A stretch of 64,000 nt of DNA from Candidatus Latescibacterota bacterium. Lineage in GTDB: Bacteria > Latescibacterota > UBA2968 > SICM01. Below the pieces are notes generated by a model. That model worked only from the letters and a program-made list of their open reading frames with translations. It was not told the origin of the DNA and made no database searches. Positions within the stretch are counted from its first letter, which is position 1. Each line of letters begins with the position of its first letter. The position numbers and the translations under genes are program-made. The DNA lies in NCBI GenBank assembly GCA_009694805.1, contig SICM01000002.1, forward strand, positions 20,383 to 84,382, given 5' to 3'. This document shows positions 9,025 to 17,599 of this stretch, in pieces.

Positions 9025-9819
9025 ATGGACGACTGTCCCGTCACCGAAGAGCGCGTCCGGTTCTACCAGGAGAACGGCTACGTCCAGTTCAAGAACTTCT
9101 TTTCGCGTGAGGAGATCGCGGCGCTCGGAGAGGCCCTGGATCAGGCCGTGGCGAACAAACGGGAGCGCATCATCGGCCAGAAGGGGCCGGTGGCCGAGAA
9201 CTACGCCCTGGTGTTCAATCAACTGGTCAACCTCTGGACGGACTATCCGGCGGTGAAGCCCTGCACGTTCCATCCGAGACTGGCCGAGTCCGTCCGGCGC
9301 CTGTCCGGGAGCCGGCACGTGCGGCTCTACCACGACCACGCGCTGATCAAGCCCCCGGGCGAGAAGAGCCGGGAGACGAACTGGCACCAGGACGCCCCCT
9401 ACTGGCCGATGAACCCGGTGGGTGCGCTGTCGGCCTGGATCGCGGTGGACGACGTGGACCTCCAAAACGGTTGCATGCAGTTCATCCCGGGCTCCCACAA
9501 GTACGGCAAGCTGGAGCCGATCAAGCTGGGGGTGGACGGAGAGAGCGTCGTCGAGAAGATGAAACAGGCGGGGCAACCCGTCGGGGAGCCGGCGGTGATG
9601 GACATGCCCGCGGGCGGGGTGACGTTCCACCACGGATGCCTGTTCCACTACGCCACGCCCAACCGGTCGGACAGGCCCCGCCGGGCGTTTGCGATCATCT
9701 ACATCCCGGACTACGCCGTGTTCACGGGCGGCAGGGAAGCGGCAGGGGCCGGAGAGGAGATGGAGGCGGGCAAGCCGTGGGACCATCCGCTGCATCCGAT
9801 CCTGGCGGGAGAACCTTAA
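9025..9819 (+). CDS. PhyH-family Fe(II)/2-oxoglutarate dioxygenase 1
   Basis: A 264-residue phytanoyl-CoA-dioxygenase-type protein. The iron-binding HxD is H121/D123 in NWHQDAPYWP; the distal histidine lies in HHGCLFHYATPN, followed by an arginine-rich 2-oxoglutarate-binding segment SDRPRRAFAI. Bacterial members hydroxylate or oxidatively cleave diverse small molecules; the substrate cannot be read from sequence. It is cytoplasmic, with no signal peptide. An AAGGAGG site precedes the ATG. The gene sits 13 nt before an SMP-30 lactonase gene, so co-transcription is likely, and a role in modifying a methylated or deoxy sugar is a hypothesis only. Confidence 0.88.
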   Translation: MDDCPVTEERVRFYQENGYVQFKNFFSREEIAALGEALDQAVANKRERIIGQKGPVAENYALVFNQLVNLWTDYPAVKPCTFHPRLAESVRRLSGSRHVRLYHDHALIKPPGEKSRETNWHQDAPYWPMNPVGALSAWIAVDDVDLQNGCMQFIPGSHKYGKLEPIKLGVDGESVVEKMKQAGQPVGEPAVMDMPAGGVTFHHGCLFHYATPNRSDRPRRAFAIIYIPDYAVFTGGREAAGAGEEMEAGKPWDHPLHPILAGEP

Positions 9820-9832
9820 ACAGGAGGTGTTT

Positions 9833-10717
9833 ATGCCTGAGGTCGAACGCATCGCCGACATGAAGGCCCTGGTGGGCGAAGGTCCCGTGTGGGACCCGAA
9901 AAAACAGATCCTCTACTGGGTGGACATCCAGGGAGGCCGGATGTTCCGCTACGACCCGGCCCGGAACCTCCACGAACAGATTCACGACGGGCACAACGTC
10001 GGGGGACTGATGGTCAACCGGCAGGGCGGCCTCCTCACCTTCATCTGGGACGGACTCGTGCTCTGGAACTCGGACGAGGACTGGGTGAACCTCCGGAAGG
10101 AGTACAACGGGGACATCCTCCGCTTCAACGACGTGATCGCCGCCTCCAACGGCAGCGCCTTCGGGGGGTCTTACTTCGACGATCACCCGGGCAAACTCTT
10201 CCGCTTCGACCCCGACGGGAAGGTGGAGGTCATCGCCGAGGACGTCATCTGCAGCAACGGGATGGGGTTCTCGCCGGACGACAGGACCTTCTACCACACG
10301 GACGCCCTGCGGCGCATCATCTACACCCACGACTACGACCCCGCGACGGGCCGTGTGGAAAACCGTCGCCCCTTCATCCAGCTCCCGGACGACATGGGCT
10401 TTCCGGACGGGATGACCGTGGATGCGGAGGGGTTCCTCTGGAGCGCCGTCTGGGGGAGCGGATGCGTCATCCGGTTCGACCCGAAAGGGAAGGAGGAGCG
10501 GCGCGTCCCCCTGCCGGCCCGTCAGACCTCCAGCGTGATGTTCGGAGGCCCGGACCTGACCGACCTCTACGTGACCTCGGCGAGCATCGAGGCCGCCCCG
10601 GACGAACTCGATCCCGACAAAGAGAACTATCGCGGAGGGTCGCTCTACCGGGTGCGGGGCCTCGGCGTCAAGGGGCGGGAGGAGTATGAGTCCAACTTCG
10701 CCTGGCCGAAGAGATAA
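9833..10717 (+). CDS. SMP-30/gluconolactonase-family sugar lactonase
   Basis: A 294-residue six-bladed beta-propeller of the SMP-30/gluconolaconase/LRE family. The metal-binding glutamate is E16 in GEGPVWDP, an asparagine lies in RFNDVIAASNG, and the catalytic aspartate lies in the hallmark FPDGMTVDAEGF. Family members hydrolyse sugar-1,4- or 1,5-lactones to aldonates in the cytoplasm. The ATG at 9833 follows CAGGAGGTG; a longer upstream frame would overlap the PhyH gene. With the SDR at 13513 it could supply the dehydrogenase-lactonase pair of an oxidative sugar pathway. The specific lactone is unknown. Confidence 0.88.
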   Translation: MPEVERIADMKALVGEGPVWDPKKQILYWVDIQGGRMFRYDPARNLHEQIHDGHNVGGLMVNRQGGLLTFIWDGLVLWNSDEDWVNLRKEYNGDILRFNDVIAASNGSAFGGSYFDDHPGKLFRFDPDGKVEVIAEDVICSNGMGFSPDDRTFYHTDALRRIIYTHDYDPATGRVENRRPFIQLPDDMGFPDGMTVDAEGFLWSAVWGSGCVIRFDPKGKEERRVPLPARQTSSVMFGGPDLTDLYVTSASIEAAPDELDPDKENYRGGSLYRVRGLGVKGREEYESNFAWPKR

Positions 10718-10748
10718 CAGCGTGTACGGAGCGTCCTGGACTCTAGAA

Positions 10749-10783
10749 TCTGGATTCTGGATTCTGGATTCTGGATTCTGGAC
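10749..10783. repeat. Heptanucleotide tandem repeat (TCTGGAT)
   Basis: Four perfect TCTGGAT units and a fifth ending in C run in tandem, preceded by a degenerate TCTAGAA unit. The tract ends 17 nt before the ATG of the homocysteine-methyltransferase-like gene, so copy-number slippage could alter leader length but not the reading frame. Confidence 0.85.
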
Positions 10784-10800
10784 TTTTTATGGGGTGATCC

Positions 10801-11694
10801 ATGCCCGAAGGCATTCTTGAGCGCCTCGCAAGAGGCCCCGTCCTCGGCGACGGGGGGTACGTCTACATCCTGCGTCAACGGGGCCTGCCGATGGCTGGCT
10901 ACTCCCCTCAGGACGTCCTGACGCACGCCGACGCGGTGCAGCAGCTCCAGCAGGCGTTCTTCGACGCCGGGGCCGAGGTGCTCCAGGCCCAGACGTTTCA
11001 GGGCACGCGCAACCGGCTGGAGGAGGTGGGGCAGGGGGACCAGTTCGAGACCATTCACCGGAAGGCGATGGAGATCGCCCGGGACATCTCCCGGGGCCGG
11101 GCGCTCATCGCCGGGACCGTGGGGTCTGCCCTCGGGTCGCGCTACCGTATGGGCGACCGGGACCGGGTGCGCCCCTGGTACGAGGAGGAGTGCGCCCTCC
11201 TGAAGGACCTCGGTGCGGATTTTCTGATCCTGGAGACATTCTACTTCCTGGAGGATGCCCTGGCCGCCCTGGAGGCGGCAAAGCCCACGGGCCTGGTCAC
11301 GATGGTGACGATGTCATGCAAGCCGGTCCTCACCTCCCGCGAAGGGTTTCAGATGGACTATTGCGCCAAGATCCTGAAGGACGAGGGGACGGACATCGTG
11401 GGCCTGAACTGCATGCAGGACCCGGCGCTGATGCTGCCGCTGATGGAGCGCATCCGGAAGGCCGTGGACGGGCCCATCGCGGCGCAGCCCGTGGCCGTGG
11501 AGTGTCACCCCTACGCGACCCACATGGGTGAGCGGGAGGGGCCGTGGACAGATCACGTCCTCTCCCCGCAGGACATGGCGGACTTCGCCCGGCGGGCGCT
11601 GGAGATCGGGATCGACTACATCGGCTCCTGCTGCGGGTCGGGCCCCGAACACGTCAGGGCGATGGCCGAAGCCATGGGGCGAACCTCCCGATGA
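10801..11694 (+). CDS. Homocysteine/betaine S-methyltransferase-like protein
   Basis: A 297-residue TIM barrel of the zinc-dependent homocysteine S-methyltransferase family (BHMT/MmuM/MetH N-terminal type). The start GDGGYVYILRQRG matches the family's first strand, QAQTFQGTRNR the second, and the three zinc ligands are present: C204 in GLNCMQD and C277/C278 in GSCCGSGPEH. Members move a methyl group from betaine, S-methylmethionine or another donor to a thiol. Its place inside a sugar island is unexpected; it could accept a methyl group released during breakdown, but that is conjecture. GGGGTGAT upstream serves as a ribosome binding site. Confidence 0.85.
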   Translation: MPEGILERLARGPVLGDGGYVYILRQRGLPMAGYSPQDVLTHADAVQQLQQAFFDAGAEVLQAQTFQGTRNRLEEVGQGDQFETIHRKAMEIARDISRGRALIAGTVGSALGSRYRMGDRDRVRPWYEEECALLKDLGADFLILETFYFLEDALAALEAAKPTGLVTMVTMSCKPVLTSREGFQMDYCAKILKDEGTDIVGLNCMQDPALMLPLMERIRKAVDGPIAAQPVAVECHPYATHMGEREGPWTDHVLSPQDMADFARRALEIGIDYIGSCCGSGPEHVRAMAEAMGRTSR

Positions 11695-11766
11695 CCTGTT
11701 GCTCGTGAAGTCTTCTTTTTCTCTGCGATCTCTGCGCTCTTGGCGGTGAATTTTTTGAGGGCATCG

Positions 11767-13500
11767 ATGTCGAATCCGATTTACATCACGGATCTAAGCG
11801 TGTGCGAGCCCGGGACGGCGCTGTCCCCGGAGGCCCGGAAGGGATGCTGGTCGGTCTGGGACTACGAGACGCACGAGCACAGGGGCGTCCAGATGAGCGG
11901 AAAAATGCTCTATGCCAACGCCCAGGTGGAGCCGCCCCCGGTGACGCTGAAGCTGGGGCGTTCCGGTTGGCACGCCATCTACCTCGGTTTCTACTATTCG
12001 GACTTTCCGAACAGCCACGCGGTGCGGGTGCGGCTGACCGGAGACCGGTCCTTCCACCGGGTCCAGGCCGAGACCACGAGCGCCAAGGACGGAAACCATA
12101 CGGAGCAGAACATCAACTACAGCCTCCTGGCCGAGACCCTCTGGCGCACGGCGGACCTTACAGGGCAGGACCTCGTCATCTCCCGGCCCAACCCGAAGGG
12201 ACTCGCCGCGCGCCAGGGCTACACGAGCCTGGCCTACGTGAAGCTGGTCCCGCTGTCCGAGGCCGACCTGAAGGACCATCGCCGCCTGACCTCCACGCCG
12301 GAGACCCGGCGTCTGATCGCGGTGTTCGACGGGGCCTTCGGTGGAGGCTGGTGGCCGGAGTCGAAGGAGGAACTCTACGAGGACATCGACCCGCTCGCGG
12401 ACACGGACGTGGACATCCTGCTCTGCACCATGGCGCGGTTTGACATCACCTACTACCCGAGCCGGATCGGCGAGATGCGGAGCCTCAAGCGGGCCTTCTA
12501 CCATCAGGAATACACGGCCCAGGCGCAGGTCCTGGCCCAGATGCAGAAAAAGGGCCTGGACATGCTCCGCATCTACATCGACCGGGCGCACACGCACGGG
12601 CTCAGGTTCTACGCGACCAACCGGCCCGCAGGTCCCCATCCGCCGCCGTTTCATCTGACCGGAGAGGGCCCGCTCTACCGGAAGCACCCCGAGTTCCGCT
12701 GTGTCACGCAGAGCGGTCAGTCCGTGCCCCACCTCAGCTTTGCCTTCCCGGAGGTCCGCAGACGGCTGATCGACCTGCTGCGCGAGCAGGCCGAGGCCGG
12801 GGCGGACGGCGTCTCCATCATGTTCAACCGGTCGCACCCCTGGGTGCTCTTCGAGGAGCCGGTGTGGACGGCGTTTGCGGAGCAGCACGGCGCGGACCGG
12901 GCGAAGCTGGACCCGATGGACGAGGGGTGGTGCCGCCACAAGGCCGGGTACCTGACGGCGCTCGCGCGGGAGCTCCGGGAGGCGATGGACGAGGTGGGCC
13001 GCCAGCAGGGACGGCGCATCGGGATCGGGCACATGGTGATGGGCACGGACCGGAGCCGGCTCTATTTCGGGATAGACACGGAGACCTGGATGCGGGAAGG
13101 GCTGGTCGATTTTCTGATCGTCCACCCCTACAACTACCACGAGCGCCCCTTCCCCGGCGGCGACGAGAGCGTGGAACGGGCCGTGCGCGAACTGAGGCCG
13201 ACGGCGGACGAGACGGGCGTGAAGGTCTATGCGGATGTCTACCCGAGGCGGATCCCGGGCCACGTCTACCTGGACCGGGCGCGGGCGCTCTACGGCGCGG
13301 GCGCGGACGGTCTGGCCTACTGGGACATCGAAACCCGCGTCAACCGGAAGAGCGAATGGTTCACGTCAAGCCGGATGGGACACGTGGACATGCTGGACGA
13401 CTGGCCGCTCGACCTGAACAGCCATTTTGACCGCATCCCGTTGAAGAGCGTGGCGGGCCTGGTCACGGACCGGGCCTACAGCGGGCATACGAACGGATAA
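11767..13500 (+). CDS. TIM-barrel glycoside-hydrolase-like protein, paralogue B
   Basis: A 577-residue relative of the proteins at 3233, 25901 and 59978. It opens with NPIYITDLSVCEPGTALS and keeps the N-terminal sandwich motifs PPPVTLKL and HAIYLGFYYS, the linker ADLTGQDLVISRP, the barrel strand ADGVSIMFNRSHPWVLFEEPV (E363) and the late strand GADGLAYWD (D520). Residues shared by all four copies cluster at predicted strand ends, as expected for an active site. No signal peptide is visible. The ATG at 11767 is preceded by TGAGGG. The next gene, an SDR, starts 12 nt after the stop, suggesting one operon. The enzyme family is not assigned. Confidence 0.75.
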   Translation: MSNPIYITDLSVCEPGTALSPEARKGCWSVWDYETHEHRGVQMSGKMLYANAQVEPPPVTLKLGRSGWHAIYLGFYYSDFPNSHAVRVRLTGDRSFHRVQAETTSAKDGNHTEQNINYSLLAETLWRTADLTGQDLVISRPNPKGLAARQGYTSLAYVKLVPLSEADLKDHRRLTSTPETRRLIAVFDGAFGGGWWPESKEELYEDIDPLADTDVDILLCTMARFDITYYPSRIGEMRSLKRAFYHQEYTAQAQVLAQMQKKGLDMLRIYIDRAHTHGLRFYATNRPAGPHPPPFHLTGEGPLYRKHPEFRCVTQSGQSVPHLSFAFPEVRRRLIDLLREQAEAGADGVSIMFNRSHPWVLFEEPVWTAFAEQHGADRAKLDPMDEGWCRHKAGYLTALARELREAMDEVGRQQGRRIGIGHMVMGTDRSRLYFGIDTETWMREGLVDFLIVHPYNYHERPFPGGDESVERAVRELRPTADETGVKVYADVYPRRIPGHVYLDRARALYGAGADGLAYWDIETRVNRKSEWFTSSRMGHVDMLDDWPLDLNSHFDRIPLKSVAGLVTDRAYSGHTNG

Positions 13501-13512
13501 TAAGGAGCGTCT

Positions 13513-14328
13513 ATGCGGCATATCCGGGAGCTTTTCGACCTCACGGGCAGGACCGCCCTCATCACCGGCGGGGCCACGGGCCTGGGGTATCAGATGGCGA
13601 CCGCGCTGGCCGAGGCCGGCGCCGCTGTGGCCCTGGCCTCGCGCCGGGAGGAACTCTGCCGGGAGCAGGCCGGAGAACTGGCGAAGGCCACCGGCGTACG
13701 CACCCTGGGGCTGCGGCTGGACGTGGGGGTCAAGGCGGAGGCCGAGGCGGCGGTGGAGGCGGTCGTCCAGGCGTGGGGACACCTCGACATCCTGATCAAC
13801 AACGCGGGCGGGTCCGCGCCGGGGGACACGGTCGCGCTCAGCGAACAGGTCTGGTGCGAGACCCTCGACAAGAACCTGAACGGGGCCTTCTACTGCGCCC
13901 AGGCCGCGGGCCGCCACATGATCCCCCGGCGTCAGGGCAGCGTGATCAACACCACCTCGGTCTTCGCCTCCCTCGGCACGGACGGGCGGATCTACGTGGA
14001 CCCGTCGCAGCCCCCCCTGGAGAACGTGGCCTACAACGCCGCCAAGGGGGGGGTGCTGAACATGACGCGGGGGCTGGCCACGGTCTGGGGAAGGCACGGC
14101 ATACGGGTGAACTGCATCAGCCCCGGCGCGTTCATCGTGGAGCGGCTGGTGAAGCGGCTGGGGGACATGAAGGAGGCGCTGGTGCAGCGCTGGAGCGACC
14201 GGACGCCCCTGGGCCGCGTGGGAGAGGACGACGACCTGAAGGGCGCGGTGGTCTTCCTGGCCTCCGATGCCTCCAAGTACGTCACGGGCGCGGAGATCGT
14301 CGTGGATGGAGGATGGAGCATATGGTAA
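13513..14328 (+). CDS. Short-chain dehydrogenase/reductase, sugar dehydrogenase-like
   Basis: A 271-residue classical SDR. The cofactor motif TGGATGLGYQ is near the start, NNAGG follows the fourth strand, the catalytic serine is in INTTSVFAS, and the YxxxK pair is in YNAAKGG. The C-terminal VTGAEIVVDGGWS is typical. The closest recognisable types are gluconate 5-dehydrogenase and related aldose or aldonate dehydrogenases using NAD(P). It could oxidise a released sugar ahead of the lactonases at 9833 or 29528. AAGGAG precedes the ATG, and the end overlaps the next start codon by 7 nt, indicating translational coupling. Confidence 0.88.
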   Translation: MRHIRELFDLTGRTALITGGATGLGYQMATALAEAGAAVALASRREELCREQAGELAKATGVRTLGLRLDVGVKAEAEAAVEAVVQAWGHLDILINNAGGSAPGDTVALSEQVWCETLDKNLNGAFYCAQAAGRHMIPRRQGSVINTTSVFASLGTDGRIYVDPSQPPLENVAYNAAKGGVLNMTRGLATVWGRHGIRVNCISPGAFIVERLVKRLGDMKEALVQRWSDRTPLGRVGEDDDLKGAVVFLASDASKYVTGAEIVVDGGWSIW

Positions 14329-15374
14329 AAAAATACAAAGTCTGCCTGATCGGCTGCGGGCGCATGGGGGCCACCATCGACGACGAGGTGAAGGACCGGC
14401 CCGACGCCCATCTCTTCCTCCCCTATTCCCACGCCGCCGCGATCCAGGCGATGGAGGAGGCGGCGTTTGTGGGCGTGTCGGATGTGATGGCGGACAAGGT
14501 GGAGACCATCCGGAAACGCTATGGCGTCGAGCGGGGCTACACGGACTACCGGGAGATGATCGAGAAGGAGCAGCCCGATGTGGTCTGCATCGCCACGCGG
14601 CCCGCCTCCCACCGGGAACTGGTCGTCTGCGCGGCGGAGCGCGGAGTCAAGGGCATCTACTGCGAGAAGCCCCTCTGCTGTTCGATGGAGGAGGCCGATG
14701 CCATGGGGGAGGCCTGCGACCGGTATGGCGTCAAATTCAACTACGGGACCCAGCGGCGCTACATGGACCCCTACCTGCGCGTCCGGGAGCTGATCCGCGC
14801 CGGCGAGGTCGGAAACGTGAGCGCCGTCGTCGCCGCCTGCGGCGTCGGGTCCGCCCTCTGGAGCCACACGCACGCGGCGGACATGGTCCTGTTTCTGGCG
14901 GACGACGCCGAGATCGACTATGTCCAGGGCGCGGCGAACGTCGATCCGGCGGACTTCGCGGACAACCGGGTGGACGGCGACCCCGGCATCCCGATGGGCT
15001 ACGTCCGGTTCAAGAACGGCATCCACGCCTACCTGACGGCCGGGACCGGCTACGAGTTCGAGGTCAGCGGGTCCAAGGGGAAGCTCCGGACGCTGAACAA
15101 CGGGCTGGCGGCCCAGTGGCGGAAGGTCGGGGCGTGGAACATCCTGGAGGAGGTCCCCTTCCCGGAGATCCGGCGCGCCAGCGGCACGGTGGCAGGCATC
15201 CGGGACGTGGTCCAGGCGATGGAGGCCGGTCGGGAGACGCAGGGGGACATCCACCTGGCCCGGCGGAGCCAGGAGATGATCATGGGACTCGTCGAGTCGG
15301 AGCGCCTGAACGGTGCGCGGGTGAAGTTTCCGATGGAGAACCGGAGTCTCTACATAGGCAAAAAGGACTGGTGA
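14322..15374 (+). CDS. Gfo/Idh/MocA-family oxidoreductase 1
   Basis: A 350-residue NAD(P)-dependent oxidoreductase. The N-terminal Rossmann motif is LIGCGRMGA, and the cofactor-domain end carries GIYCEKPLCCS, in which EKP contains the conserved lysine. The C-terminal half is the family's beta-sheet substrate domain. The ATG at 14322 lies within the last codons of the SDR gene (7-nt overlap), so the pair is probably translationally coupled. Family members oxidise or reduce cyclic polyols, sugars or sugar acids; the substrate here is unknown. It is cytoplasmic. One of five family members in the window. Confidence 0.88.
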   Translation: MVKKYKVCLIGCGRMGATIDDEVKDRPDAHLFLPYSHAAAIQAMEEAAFVGVSDVMADKVETIRKRYGVERGYTDYREMIEKEQPDVVCIATRPASHRELVVCAAERGVKGIYCEKPLCCSMEEADAMGEACDRYGVKFNYGTQRRYMDPYLRVRELIRAGEVGNVSAVVAACGVGSALWSHTHAADMVLFLADDAEIDYVQGAANVDPADFADNRVDGDPGIPMGYVRFKNGIHAYLTAGTGYEFEVSGSKGKLRTLNNGLAAQWRKVGAWNILEEVPFPEIRRASGTVAGIRDVVQAMEAGRETQGDIHLARRSQEMIMGLVESERLNGARVKFPMENRSLYIGKKDW

Positions 15375-15384
15375 CACACCGCTT

Positions 15385-15430
15385 GTAGGGGCGAAGCTTG
15401 CTTCGCCCTGCTTCGCCCTGCCGCGCCCCT
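15385..15430. repeat. GTAGGGGCG-family repeat
   Basis: GTAGGGGCGAAG is followed by a GGGCGAAG/CTTCGCCC stem, a duplicated CTTCGCCCTG and a closing GCGCCCCTGAC. It fills the gap between a Gfo/Idh gene and a PhyH gene. Confidence 0.7.
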
Positions 15431-15453
15431 GACCATTCTGAGGAGATCCGCCC

Positions 15454-16242
15454 ATGCTTTCCCCCCACCTCGCCCTTGAGAAACGCCGTCAACTGACGGA
15501 GGACGGCTACTGCGCCATCGACGACGTCCTGACCCGGGATTTCCTGGAGGAACTGCGGCAGGAGACGGACCGGCTGCTGGACGCGATGGAACACCCGCCC
15601 CACTGGAAGTACCAGGGCTCGGACCTCCACGTGAAGGGGAGCGACAACCCGGTCATCGACCGGCTGGTCCGCTGGGGGCCGGCGTGGGACGCGCTCCGGG
15701 CGATGGGGCTGGGGGATTTCACGTCGCACGGGAGCTACATCATCCTGAGCAAGCCGCCCGGCGGGCCTCCCCTCTACTGGCACCAGGACTGGATGGACTG
15801 GAACGACCCCATCAGCGTGGCCCCCTGGCCTCAGTACCTGTTCCTCTCCTACTACCTGATCGACACAACGGTTGAGAGCGGCTGTTTCCGGGTCATCCCC
15901 GGCACGCACCTGAAGCGTATCCCCCTGCACGCCCGACTGACGCCCGCGCACGCCCAGGGCGGCTACCACGTGGCCGAGGGCGACCCGGACATGTTCTGCG
16001 ACCACCCCGACGCCATCGATGTGCCCGTGAAGGCGGGGGCGCTCGTGATCGGGGAGGGGAGGGCGCTGCACGCGGCGCACGCCAACCAGGGCGACCAGAG
16101 GCGCACGCTGCTGCTGGGCTGGCACCGGCGTCCGTTCACCGTCCCTTCCTACTGGACCGGGGACGTGCCCGACGAGATCCTCCGCCGCGACCCGGACGCC
16201 AAATACGAACGAACAAGGGTTCCGGGGGGGTATCTGAGATAG
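15454..16242 (+). CDS. PhyH-family Fe(II)/2-oxoglutarate dioxygenase 2
   Basis: A 262-residue PhyH-type oxygenase. H110/D112 in YWHQDWMDW form the HxD motif; the distal histidine is probably in EGRALHAAHAN, followed by QRRTLLLGWHRR, whose arginine would bind 2-oxoglutarate. The stretch SGCFRVIPGTHLKRIPLH is typical of the family. AGGAGATCC precedes the ATG. The leader contains a GTAGGGGCG repeat and the gene is followed by a composite repeat, so it may end a transcription unit. Substrate unknown. Confidence 0.87.
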   Translation: MLSPHLALEKRRQLTEDGYCAIDDVLTRDFLEELRQETDRLLDAMEHPPHWKYQGSDLHVKGSDNPVIDRLVRWGPAWDALRAMGLGDFTSHGSYIILSKPPGGPPLYWHQDWMDWNDPISVAPWPQYLFLSYYLIDTTVESGCFRVIPGTHLKRIPLHARLTPAHAQGGYHVAEGDPDMFCDHPDAIDVPVKAGALVIGEGRALHAAHANQGDQRRTLLLGWHRRPFTVPSYWTGDVPDEILRRDPDAKYERTRVPGGYLR

Positions 16243-16268
16243 GCCCGCCAAGATGACAAGCAGGCGTG

Positions 16269-16588
16269 CCGTCCCGACTTTCAAGCAGAGCGTTCGTCCA
16301 GGCACGGTGGGGTACGAGCGACGCGAAGCGGCGCGGGGGGGCGGCGGAAGGGGCTCGGACTACCACGGGACCCGGATTACACAACCTGAACGAAGTACGG
16401 CGCGCCCAGCCTCCCCAGGGCGGTGGAACGCGACGGTTAGGAGCGTTAGGCGGGGTGGCTTGAGGGGTGTGCTTCTTTGGCCCCACCTTTCTTGCACGAG
16501 CAAGAAAGGTGGGAAGGCCGGTAAGGAAGGCCTCTGAGCGAGCACCCTTCTTTGGCCCTACCCATCTTGCACGAGCAAGAAAAGTTGG
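16269..16588. repeat. Composite hairpin repeat, copy B (rearranged)
   Basis: The left 160 nt match the CGTCCCGACTTTCAAGC segment of copies A, C and D. After about position 16432 the usual right hairpin is missing. Instead there is a reverse-oriented copy of the left-end hairpin, with 14-nt arms CCCACCTTTCTTGC (16482-16495) and GCAAGAAAGGTGGG (16500-16513), then a second degenerate copy near 16560-16587. The last copy reaches to within about 30 nt of the uxuA start. No gene is seen in this 372-nt gap. Confidence 0.8.
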
Positions 16589-16614
16589 AAACTTCCTCTC
16601 CGAAGAGGTCCGCC

Positions 16615-17586
16615 GTGAAACTCGCCCTCGGCTTCAAACTCAGCGAACTGACCGATGAGAACCTGGCCTACGCCCTGCAACTCGGCGTGACGCACGCCAT
16701 CGTGGAGGGCCCCCGCCTCGGAGACCGGGGCGTCCTGGAATTCCTCGACCTGCTCCGGCTCAGAAAACGCATCGAGTCCTGCGGCCTGGAGGTGGCGGGC
16801 ATCGAGAACCTGCCCGTGGATCACTGGGACAAGATCCTGCACGGGGCGCCGGGCCGCGACGAGCAGATCGAAAAGGTCTGCGAGACCCTTGAAAACATGG
16901 GCCGGGCAGGGTTCCCCATCCTGGGCTACTACTTCAGCATCGCGGGGGTCTGGGGACACTGGCGGTCCTACGACAGCGGCGGGGGACGCGGGGGGGCCGG
17001 CGTCAAGAGCTTCGACTACGACCTGGTGAAGGACGCGCCGTCCGTGCCTACGGGTCCGGTGAGCGTCGAGGAGATGTGGTCTCGTCTGCTCTATTTTCTG
17101 GAGCGGGTCATCCCGGTCGCCGAGCGCGCCGGCGTGAAACTGGCCGCCCACCCGGACGACCCCCCGGCGGAGGAACTGCGCGGCGCCGCCCGCATCCTGA
17201 CGAGCCACGAGGCCATGAAGCGCCTGGTCGAGGCCATCCCCAGCCCCTCCAACGGCCTGGAGTTCTGCCAGGGGACCGTCGCGGAGATGGGGCCAGACCG
17301 GGCCATCGAGGCCATCCGAACCTTCGGAGGACAGAAAAAGATCTTCTACGTCCACTTCCGGAACGTCCGGGGCCGGTTCCCGAAATTCGACGAGGTCTTC
17401 ATCGACGAGGGGGACGTCGACATGTTCGAGGCCATGCGGGCCTACAGGGAGGTCGGCTTCGACGGCGTGATGACCCCCGATCACACCCCCCGCGTGGTCG
17501 GCGACACCCCCTTCCGGCACCGGGGCATGGCCTTCGCGCTGGGCTACATGAAGGCGCTCGCTCAGGTCGTGGACAAACGATCATAA
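16615..17586 (+). CDS. uxuA: Mannonate dehydratase
   Basis: A 323-residue protein of the UxuA family, a TIM barrel that dehydrates D-mannonate to 2-keto-3-deoxygluconate in hexuronate catabolism. Family hallmarks are present: LAAHPDDPP, GLEFCQGTVAEMG with its metal-binding cysteine region, YVHFRNVRGRF, and the C-terminal MTPDHTPR. The GTG at 16615 with GAGG upstream is preferred over an in-frame ATG at 16552, because that extension would translate a hairpin repeat. The family also contains members acting on related sugar acids, so a different aldonate is possible. Cytoplasmic. The next PhyH gene starts 13 nt downstream. Confidence 0.88.
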   Translation: MKLALGFKLSELTDENLAYALQLGVTHAIVEGPRLGDRGVLEFLDLLRLRKRIESCGLEVAGIENLPVDHWDKILHGAPGRDEQIEKVCETLENMGRAGFPILGYYFSIAGVWGHWRSYDSGGGRGGAGVKSFDYDLVKDAPSVPTGPVSVEEMWSRLLYFLERVIPVAERAGVKLAAHPDDPPAEELRGAARILTSHEAMKRLVEAIPSPSNGLEFCQGTVAEMGPDRAIEAIRTFGGQKKIFYVHFRNVRGRFPKFDEVFIDEGDVDMFEAMRAYREVGFDGVMTPDHTPRVVGDTPFRHRGMAFALGYMKALAQVVDKRS

Positions 17587-17599
17587 AGAGACCCTCACG

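Noticed and set aside
16552..16614. Longer N-terminus for mannonate dehydratase
   Set aside because: It would translate a hairpin repeat; the GTG at 16615 has its own binding site and begins at the family's first strand.
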